DNA from: an uncultured Bacteroidales bacterium
GTDB lineage: Bacteria > Bacteroidota > Bacteroidia > Bacteroidales > UBA932
DNA: 64,000 nucleotides
Assembly (NCBI GenBank): GCA_905234795.1
Contig: CAJOIQ010000006.1
Span: forward strand, 1-64,000
Direction of reading: 5' to 3'
Below are positions 52,106 through 62,323 of the stretch, one piece after another (positions within the stretch are counted from its first letter, which is position 1; each line of letters begins with the position of its first letter). The notes under the pieces were generated by a model. The model saw nothing but the letters and a program-made list of their open reading frames with translations, searched no databases and was not told the origin of the DNA. The position numbers were made by a program, and so were the translations under genes.

Positions 52106-54067
52106 ATGAAAAAGGAAACAGCCATACTCATCCTTATCCTGCTGGCGGCCGCCTGCGGCCCAACCAGGCTGCAGACCATCGAGAAACGGCAGATGGCGGC
52201 CACGCTGGCCCTTTCCCGGGGAGAGCTGGCCGAGGAGCGGAAAGTCATTGCATCGGCCCGCAGGGACACCATCACGGTGACCGGGGAGAACGGCGAGCAG
52301 CTCCTGCTGATGAAGGCCGTCAAGGACGAGGAATCCGGGGAAATGGTGGCCCACGACGTCATCAATGCGGCGGTCATCACGGCCCGTTTCCGGAATGTGG
52401 CCGAAAGGCACGGACGGATAGACCTCCGCTTCGAGGTCATTGTCCCCCAGGAGATGATGGACACCCGCTGGCAGCTGCGTTTCTACCCGGACATGTTCAT
52501 TCTGGAGGACAGCGTGCGGCTGGAACCCGTCATCATTACGGGAAGCGACTTCCGCAAGGCCCAGCTAAGGGGTTATGAGCTGTACGACAAATACTTGCGC
52601 TCCATCGTCACAGATACCACCGCCTTCATTGACTGGCGCAACCTGAACATCTGGATTGCCCGCAACATGCCGGAGCTGTACCGCTACCGCAACGACTCCT
52701 CCTATGTGGACGTGGACCAGTTCCACTCCTATTTCGGGGCCACCGAGGCCGATGCCATCCGGGAATACACCTGGTGGCACCGCCGGCACTACCACGAGCG
52801 CCGCTGGTACCAGCGCGGGGAGAAGTTCCGGGAACTGGTGAAGGCGCCCATCGAGAAAGAGGGCATCCGCCTGGATACTGTCCTGCGGGATATCGACGGC
52901 AATTTTGTGTACCAGTACACCCAGTCCATCAAAACCCGTCCCAGGCTGCGTAAAGTGGATATCCTGCTCTCCGGAGACATCTACCAGCAGGACCAGCGCC
53001 TGTATACCATGCCCCGCAGCGAACCCCTCACCTTCTATATCAGTTCCCTGTCCACCCTGGTGGACGGTACGGAGCGTTACATGACCCGTGTGCTGGAACG
53101 CCGCGCAGCCGCCAATACGGCCTGCTACGTGGACTTCCGGGAAGGGAAATGGGACATAGACCCGGACCTGGGACACAACCGGGAGGAGCTGGGACGCATC
53201 CGGGGCAATATCCTGGAGTTGCTGAGGAATCAGACCTTCGACGTGGACTCCATCCTCATTTCGGCCTATGCCTCCCCCGAGGGAACGGTCCGCAGCAACT
53301 CCATCCTTTCCACCCACCGCGCCAAAGCCGTGGCCGACGAGTTTTCCTCCTTCGTCGTCCATTACCGGGACTCGGTGAGAAGAAACAGCTTCACGGTCAC
53401 GGTGGATGCGCAGGGACGGGAAAGGACCGGGCATGAGGAAGTGGCCAATATCGGCTTCAGAGCCCGCGGAAAAGGCGAAAACTGGGATATGCTGTCGCTG
53501 CTGGTCGATATGGATTCCACGCTGTCATCGGCCCAGAAAAGAAGCTACATGCACCATCTGGAGACGGCCGACGACGACGCGCGGGAAGACGCCCTCCGGA
53601 AGGAAGACTACTACCCCCACCTGCGGCAGGAGCTGTATCCCCGGCTGCGCACCGTCCGCTTCGACTTTTTCCTGCACCGCAAGGGTATGGTTAAAGACAC
53701 CGTGCACACCACGGAACTGGACACCCTGTACATGAAAGGAGTGGAGCTGCTGCGGGAGCGGGAATATGAGCAGGCGCTGGCGTATCTAAAAGACTATAAG
53801 GACTTTAACACAGCCATCGCCTACCTGTCTCTGGACTACAATGCATCGGCCATGGCCATCCTGAAAAACCTCCCCGGGACCGCTCCGGTGAACTACATGA
53901 TGGCTCTGCTGTATGCCCGAAACGGGGACGACCAGAAGGCCGTCCAGCACTACCTGGATGCCTGCCGGGAAGAACACTCGTATGTTTTCCGGGGCAACCT
54001 GGACCCTGAATTATACGTCCTCATCCAGCGCTACGGCCTGAACCGGGACGACGAAACCGAACTATAA
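52106..54067 (+). CDS. DUF3868/OmpA-domain fimbrial-cluster protein
   Basis: A 653-residue protein with a lipobox (LLAAACG, Cys17). The N-terminal 350 residues match the DUF3868-type proteins of fimbrial clusters (FRNVAERHGRIDLRFEVIVPQEM, KVDILLSGDIYQQDQRLYTMP). An OmpA-like segment follows (ILISAYASPEGTVRSNSILSTHRAKAVADEF split over 382-413), then a C-terminal TPR-like tail (about 540-650). It probably anchors or organises fimbriae at the envelope through peptidoglycan contact. It is 13 bases ahead of the fimbrillin gene. Confidence 0.8.
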   Translation: MKKETAILILILLAAACGPTRLQTIEKRQMAATLALSRGELAEERKVIASARRDTITVTGENGEQLLLMKAVKDEESGEMVAHDVINAAVITARFRNVAERHGRIDLRFEVIVPQEMMDTRWQLRFYPDMFILEDSVRLEPVIITGSDFRKAQLRGYELYDKYLRSIVTDTTAFIDWRNLNIWIARNMPELYRYRNDSSYVDVDQFHSYFGATEADAIREYTWWHRRHYHERRWYQRGEKFRELVKAPIEKEGIRLDTVLRDIDGNFVYQYTQSIKTRPRLRKVDILLSGDIYQQDQRLYTMPRSEPLTFYISSLSTLVDGTERYMTRVLERRAAANTACYVDFREGKWDIDPDLGHNREELGRIRGNILELLRNQTFDVDSILISAYASPEGTVRSNSILSTHRAKAVADEFSSFVVHYRDSVRRNSFTVTVDAQGRERTGHEEVANIGFRARGKGENWDMLSLLVDMDSTLSSAQKRSYMHHLETADDDAREDALRKEDYYPHLRQELYPRLRTVRFDFFLHRKGMVKDTVHTTELDTLYMKGVELLREREYEQALAYLKDYKDFNTAIAYLSLDYNASAMAILKNLPGTAPVNYMMALLYARNGDDQKAVQHYLDACREEHSYVFRGNLDPELYVLIQRYGLNRDDETEL

Positions 54068-54080
54068 ACCATCTTTCACC

Positions 54081-55223
54081 ATGAAAAAAAACATTCTCTT
54101 ACTCACGGCCGCAGCCTGCCTGCTGGGCATCCTCTCCTGCAACAAGGAAAACGTCTCTCAAACTCCCGGACCAGCCCCCGACGGCATGCTCACCGTGCAG
54201 GTGGGTCCAGAAGCAGCCACCAAATCGGCCTTTGCCGAAAGGCTGGATTTCCAGATCAGCGCAGTCCAGATCCTTGTGTTTGACAGCGCCGGGAAACTGG
54301 AGACCGACTATTACTCCCAGGTGACCCCCACGTCCAATCCCGTCTCCGTGAGCATGGCCACCTTCACCGGCACCAAAACCGTCTATGCCGTTGTAAATTA
54401 CGATCGTCTGTACCTGAAAAAGGATTATTCCATCACGCAATTCGAAGCCCAGACCAGCGACCTCAAGGACAACAGCCCCACCAAGCTGGTGATGGTGGGA
54501 AAGAACACCATCACCGTCACGGAATACGACAGGAACAAGAACGCCAGCCCCACGGCCCAGACTTTGAACATCTACGTCAAACGCCTGGCGGCCATGATTG
54601 TGCTGGACAAAATTACCGTGGACTTCAGCAAGACCTCTCTCCAAGATGCCAGTTTCACCATCAAGGACATCTATCTCAAGAACGTGGTGGCCAAATGTCA
54701 CCTGGGGCTGAACGCGCTCACAGGTACTCCGGACGCCGATGCCGTTCCCGTCCAGCTTTCCGACGCAGAGCACTCCAATGCCGACTGGTGGTACAACATG
54801 TTCACCAAGCCCACAAGCGGTTTCATCCCTCCCGTAACCTATGATACCTGGACACACGATTGCCCGGAAGTAGCCGGCGGAAGCGGTAATGCACTGAACC
54901 GCTGCCTCTTTGCCTACCCCAACAAGACTCTGGTAAACGCCGACTCCCACAACGTCACATTCAGTCCCCGCCTCACGCGCCTGGTGATAAAAGCGCATGT
55001 TACCGCTGAGAAAATCACCCCCGATGCTGGAGTGGACACCTATTATGTATTCGACCTTCCTGTGCTGCAGGCCAACCGCGTGTACCATATCGGCAATGTA
55101 GTGATCACCATGTTGGGCAAGGACAACGACAATACCGACGACGACCTCCAGGCCGGCAAGGTGACTCCCACCATCACTGTGGATGAATGGGTGAATACCA
55201 GCGAGCTTAACTTCGAGTTCTGA
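54081..55223 (+). CDS. Fimbrillin (FimA/Mfa1-like major fimbrial subunit)
   Basis: A 380-residue lipoprotein precursor (lipobox ILSCN, Cys20) with the two-domain transthyretin-like fold of type V pilins. Residues about 37-160 form the N-terminal domain (MLTVQVG, VQILVFDSAGKLE, KTVYAVVNY). The C-terminal domain starts near YVKRLAAMIVLDKI. It ends TPTITVDEWVNTSELNFEF, resembling the donor strand. After lipidation, an Arg- or Lys-directed protease normally removes the N-terminal strand, allowing strand exchange; K51 (TKSAF) is a candidate region. The FimB/Mfa2-like anchor gene follows by 1 base. Confidence 0.85.
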   Translation: MKKNILLLTAAACLLGILSCNKENVSQTPGPAPDGMLTVQVGPEAATKSAFAERLDFQISAVQILVFDSAGKLETDYYSQVTPTSNPVSVSMATFTGTKTVYAVVNYDRLYLKKDYSITQFEAQTSDLKDNSPTKLVMVGKNTITVTEYDRNKNASPTAQTLNIYVKRLAAMIVLDKITVDFSKTSLQDASFTIKDIYLKNVVAKCHLGLNALTGTPDADAVPVQLSDAEHSNADWWYNMFTKPTSGFIPPVTYDTWTHDCPEVAGGSGNALNRCLFAYPNKTLVNADSHNVTFSPRLTRLVIKAHVTAEKITPDAGVDTYYVFDLPVLQANRVYHIGNVVITMLGKDNDNTDDDLQAGKVTPTITVDEWVNTSELNFEF

Positions 55224-55224
55224 T

Positions 55225-56061
55225 ATGAAACGCCTGTCTGTCTTTTTAGCATTGGCGCTCGGTGCAGCCTCCTGCCGGGGAGTCGTGCTGGAGGACCGCC
55301 TGGAATGTCCCAGTTTCCTGTTTTTCGAAGTGTCCAATCCGGAACATTTCCAACCCTATGACAAGGTGTATACCACCGTCTGCAGCCATCCCTCCGGGGG
55401 GCTCATTTCATCGGAATCCCCTTCCCTGGGATCTATCCTGGGCAAATCCTATTATGTGGAGGTGCGCAGTACCGAGGCCGTCAAGGGGTACGGAATCCTG
55501 GGCGGAGGCAAGAATATCGAATACCGCGGAGACCAGTGGCTCATTCCCATCGGCTGCCAGTCGGACTCCATCTACCGGTTTTCCTATGTGGCCAACGTCC
55601 AGCCGGACTCCTTCACGGTTCCGGTAGAATTCATCAAAGAGCACAGCAAGGTAAAACTGCAGTTCGTGGGCATGGAGAGCTATCTGGGCAGGGACGGACG
55701 TTTCCCCTTTGAGATTGTGGTGCGCAGCAACACCTGCGGCATAGACGCCCAGACCGGACTCCCCGTGAGAGGCGCGTTCGAATTCAGGCCCCAGGAGACC
55801 ACGCTGGGCCGTTTTGAATTCATCTTGCCCAGGCAGGCCGACAATTGTCTGATGCTGGAACTCTATGGCAAGGAGCACATTTATGAGCACGAAGGGTTTA
55901 TCGGCAGCTATAACCTGCACAAGATTCTTCTGGAGATGGGCGGAATCACCTGGAAGGAAAAGAGCCTGCCCGACGTGAGCATGGAACTGGACTACCGGGA
56001 AACCACAGTTCAGGTGAAGGTGGACAACTGGGAAAACGAAGATCTGGATTTTGAAATGTAA
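55225..56061 (+). CDS. FimB/Mfa2-family fimbrial anchor lipoprotein
   Basis: A 278-residue lipoprotein (lipobox GAASC, Cys17). The mature N-terminus LEDRLECPSFLFFEV resembles the family's DR-x-x-CP motif, and the C-terminus ends VKVDNWENEDLDFEM, with the usual final strand. The family caps and anchors fimbriae to the outer membrane, limiting fibre length. It lies one base after the fimbrillin gene, and its stop overlaps the next ATG (TAATG). Confidence 0.82.
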   Translation: MKRLSVFLALALGAASCRGVVLEDRLECPSFLFFEVSNPEHFQPYDKVYTTVCSHPSGGLISSESPSLGSILGKSYYVEVRSTEAVKGYGILGGGKNIEYRGDQWLIPIGCQSDSIYRFSYVANVQPDSFTVPVEFIKEHSKVKLQFVGMESYLGRDGRFPFEIVVRSNTCGIDAQTGLPVRGAFEFRPQETTLGRFEFILPRQADNCLMLELYGKEHIYEHEGFIGSYNLHKILLEMGGITWKEKSLPDVSMELDYRETTVQVKVDNWENEDLDFEM

Positions 56062-59000
56062 TGAAAGCAGTCATTCAGATGGACAGAATCAAATTACTTA
56101 TATTCAGCGCATTGTTAATGCTGTCGGCTTCCTGCGCAAAGCCGCTGGAATGGGCCGATCCCAACCAGCCGGAAAACAGCGGAGACATGGTGACGGTGCT
56201 GTTCTGCGCCCGCGAAAGCGGCGGCAGCAAAGTGACCGGTGTCACCGACGAATCCGAGCGCAGGATAGGCCGATGGGCCGTCTTCGCCTTTGACGACCAA
56301 AGCAACTGGGTCCGCTATGCCACCTCCGAATCCGGAGATGACATCCCCATGAACCTGCGGGCCGGGAGGCGGTACAGCTGCTATGCGGTAGTCAATTACT
56401 CCACCACAGGGACAGGAGCGCTCATCCCCTCCACCATCACCACCAAAAGCCAGCTCGAAAACAAGGTAGCTTATCTGGGCGACAACGCCACAGGCTTACT
56501 GATGATGTTCGGCAGTCACACGCTCACGCCCACAACCGGGTCACAGGAATGCAGCATCCAGGTCAAGCGCATCGTTTCCCGCATCAACATCACGGGCATC
56601 GGGATAGACTTCTCCGACAAACCTTATCTGGCCGAAAAGACCTTTATCCTGCAGCACGTATACATCACAAACGCCTACAGAACAACGCTCTACGGAGATG
56701 ATTACACCATGGCCGACCTCTCATCGGCCCGCACGGCCTGGTACAACAGCGGCGGATGGCATCGCGGGGAAAGCGCCGATGCTGCCATGGATGCCCTCCT
56801 GGGGCAACGGAGCATCAATACCGTCATTACGGCGGAGGCCCCCTATACCGTCCCGCTCACGTTTTACGCTTTCCCCAACCCGGTCACGCTCCAGGAAGAT
56901 AAACATCAGATGGACGTGTGGACCAAACGCTGCACCCGGCTGGTCATCGAGGCCACTCTGGGCGGTGAAACCATGTATTACCTGGTGAACGTGCCCGACA
57001 TGGAACGCAACCACGTATATTCCGCCACCAATATCGTCATCCGCGGGAGAGGATCCTCGGACCCCGAAATCATTGACATAGACCCTTCCGTCCTGGATAT
57101 CACCTTTGACATGGACGACGGATGGGACAGGACCGGCAGCGAACTCAACCTGACCTCGGCCGCTCGCCTGAGACCCGTTACCGTGAAACTGGATTCCGGC
57201 CATAAAGACACCAAATCCGTGATTTCCGTAGAATCCGAGGACTTCAAGTGCGCCTATCTGTTTGCCTTCGACTCCCATTCCAAACGCGTATTCCTGGACG
57301 AGGAAGGCCGGAACATCGCCATCCGGACAACATCCAGAACCATCAACTGGGCCATCCCCGTGGGGCCTGACGGGGCCGGCAACAGCCAGGTGATGGACGT
57401 GTACGCCGTGGTGAATCCGGACCGGACCAACGCCGTCATCCTGGAAGAGCTCCTTTCCCGGGCCGATGTCACCGAGGATGAAATGGAAGACCTTCTCTAT
57501 GTGTGCGACGACGCCCTGGCCCTCTCCAGCGTGGAAACCGACGGAATGCCCATGTCGGCCTGCCGGAAGAGTCTTACGCTGGAATCGGCCGAGGCCTCCT
57601 TCACCCTCTCCCTCAAGCGGCTCTTTTCCCGTTACGACCTGGGCATCAACATAACTCCGTTCTCCCAGGGCGGCTGGACCGTGGAGACCGCCGAGGTACT
57701 GGCCTCCCACAGCAACACCCGCGCCCCCTTCTTTTTCACGGGGCAAGGGGTGGGCGTGCAGGCCGATCCGGAAGACCTGGCCATGGTGGACATGGCTACG
57801 GACAGCGACCTGGAGAGCCTCAACACCATGGGAGAAGATGGCAAAAGCGCCGGCAGCATCACCCTCTATTTCCTGGAAAACTGCCAGGGCGATATCGGCC
57901 CCGCATCGGCCTGGAACAAGGTTTACGCCGAACTGGGAGATGACGTGAGCTGCTGTTCCTATGCCGAATTCATCATCAAGGCCACCAACCCCACCCTGGG
58001 CGAGCGCCGCTTCAAATACCGCTTCTATCCGGGCCAGGCCGACGACATGTGTTCCAACTTCGATATTGTGCGCAACGTGCACAAGAAAGTGAACCTGTCC
58101 CTGAGCCCGGACATTTCCTCGGAGTATTTCCGCTGGGTATTCGACGGCAGCCTCAAAGTTGCTCCGGGAGAGATGCTCACCGTTCGGTATGAGACTACCC
58201 TGGAAGAGAACCTCCTGTGCTTCGGCACCTTTCTGGACGGGCTGACCTCGGACTATCTGGAGGTAGAACACACGCAAAGCGGCATGGTCACGGTGAAAGC
58301 CCGCCCGGACGCCCCGGAAGACGGCGTTTTCCTGCTTCAGGGGGGAGATGCATCCGGTCAGATCAGCGACAAAGTACCCGTCCTGGTAACCTCGGCAGCT
58401 TCATTCTGGAAAGACGTGAATGTGCTGTACACGCCGGAATACCGCGGACAGTGGATGGTGGTGCAACTGCCGGAAAACGTCTTTGGCACAGGAGATTACC
58501 TGCAGGCCCAGGTCCGGAATGACTACCTGGACCATGCCGGAAACTATGCCAGCGGTTCCTCCCTCAGCCAGACCATCACGCCGGGCCAGGAAGTATTCGG
58601 CAACAGAAAAACCGGCATCTATCTTCCGCACATCTGGTTCAGCCCGGATGACCGGCGTCTGTTTGTGTACAGCCATATCCCCCGGCCAGACAAGGACAAT
58701 TACTCCACGCTCACCCTCTCCGTCATGACCGGCGAAGGGGCAAGCGCGTATCCCCTGCATAGGAAAGAATACGTTTTCCGGCAAAAGGAACCGCTGCTCC
58801 GGCTTGTGAACAGCCTCTCCTCCACACAGTACCGCTACGACACTACCATCGATATCGACAATCATATAAAGGCCGATGAGCTTTCCTTCGTTCTGGTGGA
58901 CCCCGACAACAACAACCACATCATCCCCAACAGCGAATTCCGCTGGGGCGGCCACGGGATTTACGCCATGCCGGGGATGACCTTTGCCCCCTACAAGACC

Positions 59001-60419
59001 ACCTCCGCAGGCTTTTACTGTGACAATTTTATCATAGAATCCCAGATTGAAGACGATTATGAGGACAGCAGCGTAGTGGACTACTTTGACCTTGACTGTC
59101 CCGTCGCCCCCGACGAAGGCTCCTGGGATTTCAACTACTACAACCTCTACCTGAAGCCCACGAGCCAGGCCGATTATGCCTATGGGGAGGACCGATATTA
59201 CCGTTTCTCCCACACCTTCTTCCAAAAGGACGAAGTGCACATCCATCCCACGTGCCGGGTGCTGGAAACTCCGGAGAAATCCCTCTCGCTGATGCAGGCG
59301 CTGGGCGGCACCAACGACTATGAAGCCATGAAATGCTCTTCCCAAAAGGCTGGAGAGGACTTTTACCTGATGTATGGCTTCCGGCAGACGTTTTTTGTAA
59401 AACTGGAGAATATACCGGACAATACACCCATAGTTTCTATGAGCGGAGGAACGGCACTGCAGTATTCCATCACCAAGGTTCAGCCCCGGCTGTACCGCCT
59501 GGACCTTTGGCTGAACCGGTACGACAATCCCCTGTCACACAATGACCTGGCACTTCCCTATGTCCCCACCCAGAGCGCCGCCGACCCGTCCGACGGGGAT
59601 TATGACGTGGACATCACGGTAAGCTCCGGGGGGTATCAGGCCGATATCGTATGCCATGTCCTGCACAAACGCTTCGGCGCCATCCTCACCGATGCAGGCC
59701 GCAGGGATCTGAAGTTACAGATGTGGAACCCGCTGGGCTTTAACCTGGAAGCCTCCTGTACCCTGTATGCCGACTATAAGAGGTACTGGTACAAACATCC
59801 GTTGAAAGAAATCATCAATGGCCCCAGCTTCGACACCCAGTCCACATCCATTACCTTGAAAACAAACCTCTCCTCATCCTCGCTGGTGGGACAAGACATA
59901 TCGGCACGCCTGGAGAAAGCATCTCGGGACCTCAAGGGCATCCACTGCGCCTACGCCAGAGATCTCCACCCGGCTTTCATCGAATACAGCCTGCAGCGCG
60001 AAGACCTTATCCTCTATTACCCGCCGGCCGAAGCCATCTCCTTCTCCGGTTCCCTGTCCCTTTCCTCCAATGGATTCGTCTCCTCCGTGGCAGGGCTCTC
60101 GCTCAAGGACAACGTCTTCAACCTGGATCATTACATCGCCTTTCTGGAGTCCTACGTGCACATCAATTATACCCTGAGCACGTTGTCGGAGTATTATCTG
60201 CAAACCCTGTTTTATCAGACAACCGATATCTGGTATTACGACTACCGCTTCGCCACGCCGCTCCATTGGGTGGACTACAATGAAGGAATCCTGCCCAGCA
60301 TTACCTCCGACGCCCCCCTCCACATCGGCGGACCCGATGTCATCAGGACCGTGTCGGGGAATATCGGTTACAGGGGCAACAGGACCTTCCATGCCGATGA
60401 TCCGGCCATTGGCAATTAG
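56061..60419 (+). CDS. Very large DUF4906-type fimbrial accessory/tip lipoprotein
   Basis: A 1452-residue predicted lipoprotein (lipobox LSASCAK, Cys about 25). The ATG may be here or six codons on (MDRIKLLIF), which gives a cleaner signal peptide. The first 320 residues repeat the fimbrillin pattern (MVTVLFCAR, RWAVFAFDDQSNW, YSCYAVVNY, VKRIVSRINITG). A second similar block starts near 375. The remaining 800 residues form many beta domains, as in DUF4906 proteins of fimbrial clusters. It is probably a tip adhesin or accessory subunit exposed at the cell surface. The ligand is unknown. Confidence 0.75.
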   Translation: MKAVIQMDRIKLLIFSALLMLSASCAKPLEWADPNQPENSGDMVTVLFCARESGGSKVTGVTDESERRIGRWAVFAFDDQSNWVRYATSESGDDIPMNLRAGRRYSCYAVVNYSTTGTGALIPSTITTKSQLENKVAYLGDNATGLLMMFGSHTLTPTTGSQECSIQVKRIVSRINITGIGIDFSDKPYLAEKTFILQHVYITNAYRTTLYGDDYTMADLSSARTAWYNSGGWHRGESADAAMDALLGQRSINTVITAEAPYTVPLTFYAFPNPVTLQEDKHQMDVWTKRCTRLVIEATLGGETMYYLVNVPDMERNHVYSATNIVIRGRGSSDPEIIDIDPSVLDITFDMDDGWDRTGSELNLTSAARLRPVTVKLDSGHKDTKSVISVESEDFKCAYLFAFDSHSKRVFLDEEGRNIAIRTTSRTINWAIPVGPDGAGNSQVMDVYAVVNPDRTNAVILEELLSRADVTEDEMEDLLYVCDDALALSSVETDGMPMSACRKSLTLESAEASFTLSLKRLFSRYDLGINITPFSQGGWTVETAEVLASHSNTRAPFFFTGQGVGVQADPEDLAMVDMATDSDLESLNTMGEDGKSAGSITLYFLENCQGDIGPASAWNKVYAELGDDVSCCSYAEFIIKATNPTLGERRFKYRFYPGQADDMCSNFDIVRNVHKKVNLSLSPDISSEYFRWVFDGSLKVAPGEMLTVRYETTLEENLLCFGTFLDGLTSDYLEVEHTQSGMVTVKARPDAPEDGVFLLQGGDASGQISDKVPVLVTSAASFWKDVNVLYTPEYRGQWMVVQLPENVFGTGDYLQAQVRNDYLDHAGNYASGSSLSQTITPGQEVFGNRKTGIYLPHIWFSPDDRRLFVYSHIPRPDKDNYSTLTLSVMTGEGASAYPLHRKEYVFRQKEPLLRLVNSLSSTQYRYDTTIDIDNHIKADELSFVLVDPDNNNHIIPNSEFRWGGHGIYAMPGMTFAPYKTTSAGFYCDNFIIESQIEDDYEDSSVVDYFDLDCPVAPDEGSWDFNYYNLYLKPTSQADYAYGEDRYYRFSHTFFQKDEVHIHPTCRVLETPEKSLSLMQALGGTNDYEAMKCSSQKAGEDFYLMYGFRQTFFVKLENIPDNTPIVSMSGGTALQYSITKVQPRLYRLDLWLNRYDNPLSHNDLALPYVPTQSAADPSDGDYDVDITVSSGGYQADIVCHVLHKRFGAILTDAGRRDLKLQMWNPLGFNLEASCTLYADYKRYWYKHPLKEIINGPSFDTQSTSITLKTNLSSSSLVGQDISARLEKASRDLKGIHCAYARDLHPAFIEYSLQREDLILYYPPAEAISFSGSLSLSSNGFVSSVAGLSLKDNVFNLDHYIAFLESYVHINYTLSTLSEYYLQTLFYQTTDIWYYDYRFATPLHWVDYNEGILPSITSDAPLHIGGPDVIRTVSGNIGYRGNRTFHADDPAIGN

Positions 60420-60438
60420 CACGAAAATTGTATCTTTG
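60409..60438 (+). promoter_or_regulatory. Promoter of the NlpC/P60 gene
   Basis: TTG (60409-60411), 19-base spacer, TATCTTTG (60431-60438), ATG 9 bases later (60448). It overlaps the end of the fimbrial tip gene, so the hydrolase has its own control. Confidence 0.7.
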
Positions 60439-60447
60439 CAGGAGCCC

Positions 60448-60936
60448 ATGCGAAGACTCCTGTCATATCTGTTTGCCGCATGCCTGGCCGTCCTGCTTTC
60501 CGGGACGGCCGCGGCGCAACCCGCCCAGCCCCCTACCGGAGACCAGGTGGTGGCCTATGCCCGCACCTTCCTGGGCACACCGTATAAACTGGGAGCCTCC
60601 GGCCCCAGATACTTCGACTGCTCCAGCTACACGCGTTTTGTGTACAAGCACTTTGGGTATGAGCTAACGGCCTACAGCGCCGTCCAGCTCCGGGAAGGCC
60701 GGCCCGTGGAGAGTTATGCCGACCTCCAGAAGGGAGACCTGGTATTCTTCGGGAAACGCGCCGGCGTGCGCAAAATCGGCCACGTGGGCATTGTGGTGTC
60801 CGTAGACCGGGAAAAAGGCAGCTTCACCTTCATCCACGCCTCCGTCTCCGGCGGAGTTGTGGAACAGACCTCCTCCCATCCCTATTTCATGATGCGCTAC
60901 ATCGGCGCCCGCCGCATCCTTCCCGACGAAGACTGA
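60448..60936 (+). CDS. NlpC/P60-family (C40) cell-wall hydrolase
   Basis: A 162-residue exported enzyme. The signal peptide ends after GTAAA (about residue 23). The C40 triad is visible: Cys in FDCSSYTRFVY near 55, His in KIGHVGIVV near 111 and the third His in FTFIHASVSGG near 128. It cuts peptide stems of peptidoglycan. The start is set at this ATG because a signal peptide and promoter fit here; the frame stays open upstream inside the fimbrial gene. Confidence 0.9.
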   Translation: MRRLLSYLFAACLAVLLSGTAAAQPAQPPTGDQVVAYARTFLGTPYKLGASGPRYFDCSSYTRFVYKHFGYELTAYSAVQLREGRPVESYADLQKGDLVFFGKRAGVRKIGHVGIVVSVDREKGSFTFIHASVSGGVVEQTSSHPYFMMRYIGARRILPDED

Positions 60937-62301
60937 TTAAATCGCTTTGTCCAGCCACTTTTTCCCGTGGATGTACACCACGCACTGGATCCAGATACAG
61001 AGCGAATAAATGCCGTCGGCCGTCCAGCACACGGCTATGCTGGATTGACGGATTCCAATGATGAAGGTGCAGTATACGGCATAGATGACAAGGGCCACCA
61101 CGTCGAAGCGCAGACACATGCGCGTATCTCCCGTCCCGGCAACGGACTGTAGGTACACATTCCACGGCAAGGTGAGGGCGGTGGCGGCGCACATCACCCA
61201 CAGTGTATGAACGGAAGCCTCAACAAGGGTAGGAATATCGGTAAACAGGCCGATAATCAGGTGCGGACAAAGGGCAAAGAATACCAGCAGCGGCAACATG
61301 GTGACGGCACATAGGATGAGCACCCGCCGGATAACCTGGGGCACGCCCTCGGGATGGCCTTCCCCGATGATATTGCTCACCAGCGTGGCCGCCGTAGAGG
61401 CAAAGGCCGCCGAGAACACAAACGTCACCTCGGAAATACTCCTCACGATGTTGGCAACGGCCAGTTCCTCCTCTCCCAAATGCTCGATAAACAGGAAGAA
61501 TAGCAGCCACACGGAGACATTCAGCACATACTCTACCATTACCCAGGAGGCAGTGGAGAACAATTGCCTGAGTTCCTTCCACAGGGGCCCCACAACCTTG
61601 TGCAGGCCGTACTTCTTATCGGCCGTAAAGAGGGCCCATATCACGTAGAAGAGGAAAGAAATGCCTTCGGCGATGGTAGATGCCAGAGCTGCACCCTTGA
61701 TGCCCATCTCGGGCGCTCCCAGGTGGCCGAAGATGAGCACCCAGTCCAGAAAGATGTTACTGGCCACCAGCACCAGAGAATTCCAGGTGAGGCTCCCCGT
61801 GTCCCGTGTGCCCACGTAAAAAGCACGGAACAGCGCCGTCATAAAGGCAAAGGGAAGCCCCGGAATGCGCCAGTTCACATAAACGATGGAGGCATTGAAA
61901 ATGTTTTCCGACTTCAGGATCCCCCGTAGGAGGGACGGGGACAGAAGATAGGAAAGGGCCATGGTCACTATGGCCAGTCCCCCAAGGAACCAGACGCCCT
62001 GCCAGAAAACACGTCCGATGGAACCGAACCCAGTTCCGTTCTCGTAAGCCTCCCCGTTGCGCCGGCCCATGATGATCTGCACCCCGATGGAGAAGCCGAA
62101 CCCCAGCATGTACAGGATGGTGAAATAGACGCCGGCAATGGCCGATGCGCCCAGTTCAATCTCTCCCACGCGGCCCAGGAAGGCGGTGTCGGTCATGCCC
62201 AGCAATTCCTCCATCACAAGGGCTACCAGAATGGGGAACGTTATCCTCCAAATGGTTTTGAAGGAATAACGTTCCGGTAGCTTATAGGACGTATCAGCCA
62301 T
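60937..62301 (-). CDS. MATE-family multidrug efflux transporter
   Basis: A 454-residue inner-membrane exporter with twelve helices. Family features are ITFPILVALVMEELLGMTDTAFLGRVGEIELGASAIAG (start near residue 20), FGFSIGVQIIMGRRNGE near 70 and the repeat in the second half (AFASTAATLVSNIIGEG near 295). It exports drugs or metabolites using Na+ or H+. The start at MADTSYKLPERY is chosen; longer upstream frame runs into the cupin gene. It is convergent with the NlpC/P60 gene, with stops adjacent. Confidence 0.9.
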   Translation of the reverse strand: MADTSYKLPERYSFKTIWRITFPILVALVMEELLGMTDTAFLGRVGEIELGASAIAGVYFTILYMLGFGFSIGVQIIMGRRNGEAYENGTGFGSIGRVFWQGVWFLGGLAIVTMALSYLLSPSLLRGILKSENIFNASIVYVNWRIPGLPFAFMTALFRAFYVGTRDTGSLTWNSLVLVASNIFLDWVLIFGHLGAPEMGIKGAALASTIAEGISFLFYVIWALFTADKKYGLHKVVGPLWKELRQLFSTASWVMVEYVLNVSVWLLFFLFIEHLGEEELAVANIVRSISEVTFVFSAAFASTAATLVSNIIGEGHPEGVPQVIRRVLILCAVTMLPLLVFFALCPHLIIGLFTDIPTLVEASVHTLWVMCAATALTLPWNVYLQSVAGTGDTRMCLRFDVVALVIYAVYCTFIIGIRQSSIAVCWTADGIYSLCIWIQCVVYIHGKKWLDKAI

Positions 62302-62323
62302 AGAGAAAGGTTTAGGTTTACAT

